NCBI GenBank assembly: GCA_947458985.1
Contig: CANHBA010000016.1
Coordinates: 1 to 19,914 of the forward strand
Direction of reading: 5' to 3'
DNA: 19,914 nucleotides
From: Flavobacteriales bacterium
GTDB taxonomy: Bacteria; Bacteroidota; Bacteroidia; Flavobacteriales_D; Crocinitomicaceae
A program made the translations under genes and the position numbers. Below are positions 7,313 through 14,448 of the stretch, piece by piece; the stretch's first letter is position 1; the number at the start of each line of letters is the position of its first letter. The notes beneath the pieces were generated by a model, which was not told where the DNA came from, did no database searches, and worked only from the letters and a program-made list of their open reading frames with translations.

Positions 7313-9956
7313 GAATCGAACTATACCAACGTTCAATGTCGCTTGCCTCAACGTCTTTTCTTCTAGCGACATCTTCTAGTTGTTCTTGCGTAATTTTTCC
7401 AAGGCCGAAATACTTGGCATCTGGATGCGCAAAATACCAACCACTTACCGCAGCAGCTGGCCACATCGCTAAGGATTCTGTCAGCGTCACGCCAATTTGA
7501 GCTGTTGCGTCTAGCAATTTGAAAATTCCTAATTTTTCGAGGTGATCTGGACAAGCAGGGTAGCCTGGTGCGGGCCTAATACCGCGGTACTTTTCGGCAA
7601 TGAGTGCTTGATTTTCTAAGGTTTCATCTGCTGCATATGCCCAGGTTTCTTTACGTACAACCTCGTGAAGATATTCGGCAAAAGCTTCGGCGAGGCGGTC
7701 TGCAAGAGCCTTGATCATAATAGAGTTGTAGTCGTCTTGCTTGGCATCGAAATCGGAAATGTAGTGCTCAATACCTAAACCGGCAGTTACGACAAAAGCA
7801 CCAATGTAGTCTTGTTGTTGACTGCTTTTTGGTGCGATAAAATCCGCTAAAGCGATGTTAGGTTGCCCAGTAACTTTTTTGGTTTGTTGGCGCAAACTGA
7901 TTTGGGTGTGCAGTAGTGCTGAGTTGTTTGGGTCGTAAATTTCGATGTCGTCGCCAACTGCATTCGCAGCAAAAATACCACTTACGCCTTTGCATTTGAG
8001 AATAGCGTCTTTTACGACTTGCGCCAAAAGCTGCTGTGCGTCTTCAAAAACCTTGCTAGCAGCTGCTCCAACTATTTCGTCGGTTAAAATTTGTGGGTAC
8101 TTACCGTGGAGGTCCCAGGTTTGGAAAAAGGGAGTCCAGTCAATGTACGGGATGAGTGTTTCAATGCTAGGTGTGTGCAATTGCACGCCGAGTTGCTTCG
8201 GAACTGCAATTGTATGTTCATTGAAGTCAAGTTGCAGTGCATTGGCACGTGCTTGCTCTAGCGTTAGCAGTTCTTTAGCTGCTTGGTGCTTGGCGTGGTG
8301 CACCCTGATTTTTTCGTAGTCGGCTCGGAGTGCAGTTAGAAAGTCTGGTTTTTTAGGGCCGAGGAGGCTTTCTACCACCGTTACCGAACGCGAGGCATCC
8401 AGCACATGGATCACTGCTCCGGAAGGATAGTGCGCTTCAATTTTAACGGCTGTGTGTACTTTAGAAGTAGTGGCTCCGCCAATGAGTAGCGGAATGGTGA
8501 GGCCAGCGCGCTCCATTTCTTTGGCTAAATGCACCATTTCGTCAAGCGAAGGCGTGATAAGGCCACTCAGGCCAATGGCATCTACGTTTTGTTCGATCGC
8601 ATTTTGAATAATGACTTGCGGCGCTACCATGACCCCGAGGTCGATGATTTCGTAGTTATTACAAGCCAAAACAACGCCGACAATATTTTTGCCAATATCG
8701 TGGACATCGCCTTTAACCGTAGCCATTAAGATTTTACCAGCGGCTTGTTGTTTACCATCTTTTGAAGCTTCAATATAGGGCAACAAATAGGCAACTGCTT
8801 TTTTCATTACACGAGCAGATTTCACTACTTGTGGCAAAAACATTTGTCCACTTCCAAAAAGGTCACCTACTTGATTCATGCCGTCCATGAGCGGCCCCTC
8901 AATAACTTGTATAGGGCGTTCAACCAACTGGCGTGCTGCTTCAACATCTTCATCGATGAATTCTACGATGCCTTTGATGAGGGCATGCGCCAAACGTTTT
9001 TCTACGCTTTGTTCGCGCCAAGTGAGGTCGGCGGTTTGTTGCTTGACATCGCCTTTAACGGTGTCTGCAAATTCGAGCAAACGCTCGGTGGCGTCTGCCC
9101 TGCGGTTGAGTAGGACGTCTTCTACGCGCGTCAAAAGCTCGGGTTCAATTTCAGAATAGATTTCGAGCATGCTCGGATTTACAATGCCCATGTCCATGCC
9201 GTGAGCGGTGGCATGGTAAAGAAATGCGGCATGCATGGCTTCGCGTACTTTGTTGTTCCCTCTAAACGAGAACGACACATTTGAAACACCACCACTTACA
9301 TGAGCACCTGGTAAGTTTTGACGGATCCATTGGGTTGCACGGAAAAAATCTAGGGCGTTATTGGCATGTTCTTCCATGCCAGTAGCTACTGGAAATATAT
9401 TTGGGTCAAAAATGATGTCGTCTTGAGGAAAGCCAACAACATCGACCAAAATACGGTAAGAACGCTCGCAAATTTCGATGCGGCGCTCAAAGGAATCGGC
9501 CTGCCCGTTTTCATCGAAGGCCATGACGATAACCGCAGCGCCAAAGCGTCTGATTTCTTTAGCTTGCGCAATAAAATTAGCCTCGCCTTCTTTGAGTGAA
9601 ATAGAATTGACAATTCCCTTTCCTTGCAAACATTTGAGGCCGGCAAGTATGATTTCCCATTTAGAGGAATCTATCATGATAGGAATGCGGGCAATGTCGG
9701 GTTCGGCAGCCAAAAGATTTAGGAAGCGCACCATAGCAGCTTTGCCGTCGATCATGCCTTCATCCATATTGATATCCAGCACTTGTGCGCCGCCATCGAC
9801 TTGTTCGCGGGCAACGGCTAAAGCAGCCTCAAAGTCGCCATCTTTGATCATGCGCAAAAAGGCCCGTGAGCCGGTTACGTTGGTGCGTTCACCGATATTT
9901 ACGAAATTACTTTGTTCTGTGAGGACCAGCGCCTCAAGGCCAGCTAACTTAAGCAT
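7305..9956 (-). CDS. metH: Methionine synthase MetH, folate/cobalamin/activation subunit (split gene, C-terminal part)
   Basis: This 883-residue protein corresponds to the last three modules of cobalamin-dependent methionine synthase. The pterin-binding domain opens with FVNIGERTNVTGS. The cap and cobalamin-binding modules follow; DVHDIGKN at 417-424 has the axial ligand His419 of the DxHxxG motif, and GLSGLITPSLDEM is the second B12 motif. The S-adenosylmethionine-binding reactivation domain occupies about the last 325 residues, with RGIRPAPGYP at 791-800. It transfers the methyl group of methyltetrahydrofolate through cobalamin to homocysteine held by the partner protein. The frame is open upstream to 10052, but I chose ATG 9954-9956 because it starts MLKLAGLEAL, matching the E. 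coli linker CRLSGLEPL, and overlaps the N-part stop by eight bases (ATGCTTAA). Together with the N part it makes 1215 residues, close to E. coli MetH (1227). Confidence 0.95.
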   Translation of the reverse strand: MLKLAGLEALVLTEQSNFVNIGERTNVTGSRAFLRMIKDGDFEAALAVAREQVDGGAQVLDINMDEGMIDGKAAMVRFLNLLAAEPDIARIPIMIDSSKWEIILAGLKCLQGKGIVNSISLKEGEANFIAQAKEIRRFGAAVIVMAFDENGQADSFERRIEICERSYRILVDVVGFPQDDIIFDPNIFPVATGMEEHANNALDFFRATQWIRQNLPGAHVSGGVSNVSFSFRGNNKVREAMHAAFLYHATAHGMDMGIVNPSMLEIYSEIEPELLTRVEDVLLNRRADATERLLEFADTVKGDVKQQTADLTWREQSVEKRLAHALIKGIVEFIDEDVEAARQLVERPIQVIEGPLMDGMNQVGDLFGSGQMFLPQVVKSARVMKKAVAYLLPYIEASKDGKQQAAGKILMATVKGDVHDIGKNIVGVVLACNNYEIIDLGVMVAPQVIIQNAIEQNVDAIGLSGLITPSLDEMVHLAKEMERAGLTIPLLIGGATTSKVHTAVKIEAHYPSGAVIHVLDASRSVTVVESLLGPKKPDFLTALRADYEKIRVHHAKHQAAKELLTLEQARANALQLDFNEHTIAVPKQLGVQLHTPSIETLIPYIDWTPFFQTWDLHGKYPQILTDEIVGAAASKVFEDAQQLLAQVVKDAILKCKGVSGIFAANAVGDDIEIYDPNNSALLHTQISLRQQTKKVTGQPNIALADFIAPKSSQQQDYIGAFVVTAGLGIEHYISDFDAKQDDYNSIMIKALADRLAEAFAEYLHEVVRKETWAYAADETLENQALIAEKYRGIRPAPGYPACPDHLEKLGIFKLLDATAQIGVTLTESLAMWPAAAVSGWYFAHPDAKYFGLGKITQEQLEDVARRKDVEASDIERWYSSILV

Positions 9957-10947
9957 TTGTAGGGTTCCATTTTCTTGGTGAGTACTTTGCGGCAACTTGC
10001 GCAATAGCAGCGATGTGTTCTGGTGTTGTGCCACAGCAACCGCCAATGACATTGACTAAACTTTCTTGCAAAAACTGTTCAATTTGAGCAGCCATTGCCG
10101 CTGGGCTTTCATCGTAAAGGCCAAATTCATTGGGTAAGCCAGCATTCGGGTGTGCACTCACGGCAAAAGGAGCTTTGTCGTTGAGTACTTGCAAATATGG
10201 GCGCATCATGGAAGCACCTAGCGCGCAGTTGAGTCCAATGCTGAGCAGCGGCATGTGTGAAAGCGAGATCAAAAATGCCTCGGTAGTTTGTCCGGTGAGG
10301 GTGCGGCCAGATTGGTCGGTTATGGTACCCGATACCATAATTGGAATTTGAAACCCACGTTGCTCAAAAACTTGATCGCAGGCATACAAGGCCGCTTTGG
10401 CATTGAGGGTATCAAACACGGTTTCAATCAGTAAGATGTCAACGCCGCCATCCATGAGCGCGTCAATTTGTTGGGCATAAGCCAAAACGAGGTCGTCAAA
10501 AGTAACGGCTCTATAACCCGGATCATTGACATCAGGAGAAATAGAAGCTGTGCGGTTGGTTGGCCCTATTGAACCCGCTACAAATCTGGGTCTATCTGTA
10601 AATTCTGCAGCTACTTCTTTGGCAATTTTTGCCCCCTGAAAATTAATTTGATAGACGGCGTCTTCAAGATGGTAGTCGGCTTGTGCAATGGTGGTGCCAG
10701 AAAATGTGTTGGTTTCGATGATGTCGGCACCAGCAGATAAGTAGGCGCGGTGGATATCTTTGATGATTTCAGGCCTTGTAATAGAAAGTAAATCGTTGTT
10801 GCCTTTCAAAGACATGGGGTGCTCTTCAAAAGCGCCTTCTCGAAAATCAAATTCTTCGAGTTGGTGGCGTTGGATCATGGTGCCCATGGCGCCATCTAAG
10901 ACGAGAATGCGTTGCTGAATGGCTAATTGTAATGCGCTGTTGGTCAT
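9949..10947 (-). CDS. metH: Methionine synthase MetH, homocysteine-binding subunit (split gene, N-terminal part)
   Basis: A 332-residue homocysteine S-methyltransferase domain, the first module of MetH. It begins with ILVLDGAMGTMIQ. The zinc ligands that activate the homocysteine thiol are visible: Cys241 in GLNCALGAS, and Cys304 and Cys305 in IGGCCGTTPEH. ETNTFSGTTIAQADY (residues 78-92) is also typical. The protein ends just after SPRKWNPTNA, where E. coli MetH has its inter-module linker (APRKLPEIP), so the module is complete rather than truncated. It cannot act as a cobalamin methyltransferase alone and should work in trans with the protein encoded immediately downstream. Transcription is preceded by a SAM-I riboswitch 35 bases upstream of the start codon. 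A stand-alone betaine or S-methylmethionine methyltransferase is unlikely given the partner gene. Confidence 0.94.
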   Translation of the reverse strand: MTNSALQLAIQQRILVLDGAMGTMIQRHQLEEFDFREGAFEEHPMSLKGNNDLLSITRPEIIKDIHRAYLSAGADIIETNTFSGTTIAQADYHLEDAVYQINFQGAKIAKEVAAEFTDRPRFVAGSIGPTNRTASISPDVNDPGYRAVTFDDLVLAYAQQIDALMDGGVDILLIETVFDTLNAKAALYACDQVFEQRGFQIPIMVSGTITDQSGRTLTGQTTEAFLISLSHMPLLSIGLNCALGASMMRPYLQVLNDKAPFAVSAHPNAGLPNEFGLYDESPAAMAAQIEQFLQESLVNVIGGCCGTTPEHIAAIAQVAAKYSPRKWNPTNA

Positions 10948-10982
10948 AATTTGCTTGGCGAAAGGTAGAAACAGCGCGTTTC

Positions 10983-11084
10983 AACTTATCTTTTCCCAAA
11001 TTGGGATCGGATTTGGCACCTTTACAAGGATGTGAGGTTGCCAAGGTTTCATAGGGCCTGTCCCTCCACCTTTCTTAATAAGTT
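10983..11084 (-). promoter_or_regulatory. SAM-I (S-box) riboswitch upstream of metH
   Basis: The minus strand carries the canonical S-box core: CTTATTAAGAAAGGTGGAGG, GGACAGGCCCTATGAAACC, TTGGCAACC, GGTGCCAAATCC and AAAAGATAAG. P1 is eight pairs, AACTTATT (11077-11084) with GATAAGTT (10983-10990), including one G-U. P2 (AAGGT with ACCTT, then GGG with CCC) contains the kink-turn region. P4 is CCCAATTTGGG (10995-11005). S-adenosylmethionine binding normally reduces expression, so methionine synthesis should be repressed when SAM is plentiful. Only 35 bases separate the aptamer from the metH start, and I see no classical T-tract terminator there, so control may be translational. Confidence 0.95.
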
Positions 11085-11102
11085 TATTTTAATGAACTGC
11101 TG

Positions 11103-11131
11103 CAAAGTTACGCAGGTTTTGCAAATTACAA
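11103..11131 (-). promoter_or_regulatory. Bacteroidota-type promoter for the riboswitch-metH transcript
   Basis: On the minus strand TTG (11129-11131), a 19-to-18-base spacer (11111-11128) and TAACTTTG (11103-11110) fit the -33/-7 consensus. Transcription would begin near 11097, about a dozen bases before P1 of the riboswitch. The -33 element overlaps the last codons of dprA, so metH has its own promoter rather than relying on read-through. Confidence 0.8.
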
Positions 11132-12223
11132 GGGCAATAAGTATCTATTTGCACCTTTATTTTCAAGTACTCCTTTTAATTCAAGTTCAAAAAGTGCGCT
11201 GCTGATGTGCGAAACTGGTTGGTTTGTACTTTGAGCGAGTTCATCGATGGTCCAGGCGTTTTTGGTTTTGAACTGAGCGAGAATTTCTTTTTGAATGCTA
11301 CTCAATTCGAGCTGATCTTGGATGCTACGCGCTTCTTGATGATTGGTCCAATTCATAGTTTGAAGCAGGTCCTCGGCAGAGGTGAGCAGATGGGCTTGCT
11401 GATTTTTGATCAGGGCATGGCAGCCTTCTGATTGCAATTGGTGAATGGGGCCGGGAAAGGCAAATACCTCGCGGTTGTAGTCGTTGCCGAGTTCGGCGGT
11501 GATCAAAGACCCCCCATTTTTGTTGCTTTCAATAACGACAACTGCATCGGCTAAACCTGCAATAATTCGGTTGCGCATCGGAAAATGCATGCGGTCTGGT
11601 TTGGTGCCAATCAGAAACTCAGAAAGCAGCCCTCCATTTTTGATCATTTCTAAGGCAAGTTTCTGATTTGAAGCCGGATAAATGCGGTCAACACCATGAC
11701 CTAGCACCCCAATGGTTGCCAAACCGTGGTCGAGACATTGCTGATGCACCTCCGCATCTACGCCTTTAGCAAGCCCGCTGATCACCAAAATATCTTTGGG
11801 TAAATTAGAAATGAGTGCTTGGACAAGCTGCTTGCCATATGGCGTTTGCTGACGGGTGCCAACAATTGCGATACACCTTGGTTTTTGCCAACTTGGCTCG
11901 ATGCCTCTGTAAAACAGCCCAATTGGTGCGTCGTCGCAGTGTTTGAGTCTGGTGGGGTAAGATGCATCGGTGATGAAATGGTAACTGAGGTTTTGGTTGT
12001 CTAGGTAAGGAATTTGCCCTTGTGCTCTTAAAAGTGCACTTGAGCGGTCTGTTTTTTCGAGTTGGGCAATGGGCACGCTTGTCAATTGTTGGAGCGTATT
12101 GAAGTTCATTTGAAAAAAATCGCGCGGGTGCTCGAGTAATTTGAGAATGCGCCGCGCACGAACTGGGCCGATGCCATGCAGTTGAGAAAAGGCAATTTGA
12201 TAAAGTTGGTCTGAGTGTTCCAT
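11126..12223 (-). CDS. dprA: DNA-processing protein DprA (DNA protecting protein, Smf)
   Basis: A 365-residue protein that binds incoming single-stranded DNA and loads RecA during natural transformation; it is widespread also in species not known to be competent. The N-terminal region has a helix-hairpin-helix (QLHGIGPVRARRILKLL, about 14-30). The Rossmann-like core shows IAIVGTRQQTPYG, VISGLAKGVDAEVH, HFPMRNRIIAGLADAVVVIE and NKNGGSLITAELG. Residues from about 305 form a winged-helix domain (KNAWTIDELAQSTNQPVSHISSAL, described by position 318-341). The frame is open upstream to an ATG at 12271, but the extra 16 residues are not family-like. ATG 12221-12223 gives MEHSDQLYQIAFSQLHGIG, and a candidate -7 TAACTTTA (12242-12249) sits just upstream, so I chose it. 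Confidence 0.92.
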   Translation of the reverse strand: MEHSDQLYQIAFSQLHGIGPVRARRILKLLEHPRDFFQMNFNTLQQLTSVPIAQLEKTDRSSALLRAQGQIPYLDNQNLSYHFITDASYPTRLKHCDDAPIGLFYRGIEPSWQKPRCIAIVGTRQQTPYGKQLVQALISNLPKDILVISGLAKGVDAEVHQQCLDHGLATIGVLGHGVDRIYPASNQKLALEMIKNGGLLSEFLIGTKPDRMHFPMRNRIIAGLADAVVVIESNKNGGSLITAELGNDYNREVFAFPGPIHQLQSEGCHALIKNQQAHLLTSAEDLLQTMNWTNHQEARSIQDQLELSSIQKEILAQFKTKNAWTIDELAQSTNQPVSHISSALFELELKGVLENKGANRYLLPL

Positions 12224-12265
12224 TTTTTTAATAGCTTCGGGTAAAGTTAGAACGAACAAACAGCA

Positions 12266-14386
12266 ATGCATTCAGTAATATTTACGATACTATTAGTCAT
12301 TTTTTTCCCTATTTGTGTTTTTTCACAAGACCTTCAAAAGGACAGCATTCGTTCGAGAACCAAAGATGAGAAAGCCGTATATGTCCGTGCCGGAAGATTT
12401 GAAAAAAACGTAGAAGAGGTTTCCATTTCGATGGAAGTACTGCGTCCCTCACTTATTGCCAACAAGGGGTTTTCTAACCTCGAACAAGCTGTGGGCCAAA
12501 GCCCTGGTGTTTTTACAATGGATGGCCAAGTTTCAATCCGAGGTGGCGGAGGTTATGCTTATGGCGCCGGAAGCCGCGTCTTGTTGGTTTGGAATGGCTT
12601 GCCGATGTTATCGCCAGATATTGGCGATGTCAAATGGAATGCAGTGCCGATGGAGCATGCAGAGCAAATAGAAATCATAAAAGGAGCTTCATCTGTACTT
12701 TACGGAAGTGGAGCGCTCAACGGTATTATTGCGATGAACGAAAAGGAGGCTCCACTCGACGGTGCCCTTTCTATCAAAGTTCAAAATGGCATTTATGGCA
12801 ATCCTCCACGACCGAGCATGAAATGGTGGGGTGCAGCTCCCACATTCCAATTGGTCGATGTCTATGCTGCAAAACGCAAAGAGAATCATGCGTTTACGCT
12901 AGGCGTTAATGCATTTAGAGATAAAGGTTATCGTGAAGGAGATCACGAATTGCGCGCGCGCATACACGGAACCTATGCGTATTTCTCAAAAAAAATTCCG
13001 CAATTGAAAACAGGGCTTTCTTTCCATGTACAGGCCCAAGAAGAAGGGGTTTTTATTTTGTGGCGCAATGATTCAATGGGTTATCAAGCCTTAGCGAATA
13101 CTTTAAGTGAGCAGCGGGCCGTGCGCTTCAGCCTAGACCCATATTTGATTTACGTTTCTAAAAACAAGGTCAAGCACGCGCTGAGGACACGCTATTACCT
13201 GACAACAACTGGCAATGGCCTTGTCTATGTAGACGCTTCTTTGGGGCAAATGTTTTATGCTGATTACCAAGCGAGTAAAAAAACCAAACATTTTGATTTC
13301 GCCTTTGGCGCTACTTCGAACACAAGCCAAATTACGAGTTATATTTTCGGCGATCATTTCAGTAAAAATTTCTCGATTTACCAGCAAACCGAATGGTCTA
13401 AAGGGAAGCTAGATTTACAAGCAGGCTTGCGTCTAGAATACTGTCAACTCAACAATCAAACACCTGAAACCAATTTCAATTGGGCAGGACGCATCTTGCC
13501 AGTTTATCCTATTTTTAGATTTGGCGGGCATTATGCTTTGCAAAAAAGCACTCATTTGCGCGCTTCTTACGGGCAGGGCATTCGCTTCCCTGCAGTAGCT
13601 GAGCGCTATATTTCCACGAGCGTTGGTGGTTTGCGGATTTTTCAAAATCCAGATCTGCTTGCAGAACGCGGTTGGGCAGCCGAGCTCGGACTCAAGCAAA
13701 TTGTAATGTTGGGCAAGTGGAAGGCAATGCTAGATGTCGCTGGGTTTATCAATGCCTACGACAACATGACCGAATTTGCTTTTGGAGTTTTCAAGCCCGA
13801 CACTATGGCTTTTCTGCAAACGACGGATCCAACAGCAATTAATTATCTGAATAATTGGGTCGGATTTCAAGCACAAAATGCAGAGCGCGCACGCATCACA
13901 GGCATCGAATTTTCTATGAATAGTTCCGGCAAAATAGGAGAGGTAGAGGTGCTTACGTTACTTGGTTATACCTATATGAATCCGATCAGCTTGAATACCG
14001 ATCCAATTTACACAGCTACCTTCTCCGATACAACAGGCTCCATGCTCAAATACCGTTTCAAGCATTTGGCCAAGGCAGATATCGAATGCAATTACAAAAA
14101 ATTTGGCGTTGGTTTTTCAGCCCGCTACAATTCCTACATGCGCAATATTGATTTAGCTTTTGAAGACGGCGTACTCGGACAGGAAATTCTCGTGGGCATG
14201 GCTAATTATAGAGCTCAATTCAATAAAGGAGTGCCCGTATTTGACCTTCGCATTAATTATTCGATAACCGAAGCATTCAAGTGCAACATTATATTGAATA
14301 ACGTAACCAATGCAGAGTATGTCAGTCGCCCAGGCGCCATTCAAGCGCCGAGAAATTTTGTTGTTCAGTTACAGTATGTTCTGTAA
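12266..14386 (+). CDS. TonB-dependent outer-membrane receptor, short paralogue (receptor 1)
   Basis: This 706-residue protein has a signal peptide (MHSVIFTILLVIFFPICVFS, then Q). It goes almost directly into a TonB-box-like KAVYVRAGR (36-44) and the plug domain, with LEQAVGQSPGVFTMDGQVSI, RGGGGYAYGAGSRVLLVWNG and EIIKGASSVLYGSGALNGII. The remainder is a beta-barrel rich in alternating aromatic strands, with the conserved start of the barrel at MKWWGAAP. It should import a substrate across the outer membrane using TonB-ExbBD energy; the substrate cannot be read from sequence. It closely resembles the receptor encoded 62 bases downstream (about 70% identical over a 101-residue barrel stretch counted by eye) but lacks that protein's N-terminal carboxypeptidase-like domain. 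It ends in Leu, not the aromatic residue usual for outer-membrane barrels. A promoter was not identified with confidence. Confidence 0.9.
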   Translation: MHSVIFTILLVIFFPICVFSQDLQKDSIRSRTKDEKAVYVRAGRFEKNVEEVSISMEVLRPSLIANKGFSNLEQAVGQSPGVFTMDGQVSIRGGGGYAYGAGSRVLLVWNGLPMLSPDIGDVKWNAVPMEHAEQIEIIKGASSVLYGSGALNGIIAMNEKEAPLDGALSIKVQNGIYGNPPRPSMKWWGAAPTFQLVDVYAAKRKENHAFTLGVNAFRDKGYREGDHELRARIHGTYAYFSKKIPQLKTGLSFHVQAQEEGVFILWRNDSMGYQALANTLSEQRAVRFSLDPYLIYVSKNKVKHALRTRYYLTTTGNGLVYVDASLGQMFYADYQASKKTKHFDFAFGATSNTSQITSYIFGDHFSKNFSIYQQTEWSKGKLDLQAGLRLEYCQLNNQTPETNFNWAGRILPVYPIFRFGGHYALQKSTHLRASYGQGIRFPAVAERYISTSVGGLRIFQNPDLLAERGWAAELGLKQIVMLGKWKAMLDVAGFINAYDNMTEFAFGVFKPDTMAFLQTTDPTAINYLNNWVGFQAQNAERARITGIEFSMNSSGKIGEVEVLTLLGYTYMNPISLNTDPIYTATFSDTTGSMLKYRFKHLAKADIECNYKKFGVGFSARYNSYMRNIDLAFEDGVLGQEILVGMANYRAQFNKGVPVFDLRINYSITEAFKCNIILNNVTNAEYVSRPGAIQAPRNFVVQLQYVL

Positions 14387-14448
14387 AAATACGGATGTGA
14401 AAGTCCGCTAAATCCTTTAAATTCGCAGAAACCTACTCATCCTACACT

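Noticed and set aside
9957..10052. N-terminal extension of the metH C part to the ATG at 10050-10052
   Set aside because: The extra 32 residues overlap the coding sequence of the N part and do not match the MetH linker; the ATG at 9956 does.
10847..11044. A 65-codon minus-strand open frame upstream of and overlapping the metH N-part start
   Set aside because: It reads through the SAM-I aptamer in a different frame and its sequence resembles no protein; the RNA structure explains the region.
12224..12271. dprA start at 12271, overlapping the receptor 1 start
   Set aside because: The additional 16 residues are not typical, and a candidate promoter element lies within them. This start call is likely but not certain.
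12266..14386. Receptor 1 as a truncated pseudogene of receptor 2
   Set aside because: It has its own signal peptide, TonB-box-like segment, complete plug and full-length barrel with no internal stop; only the accessory domain is absent.
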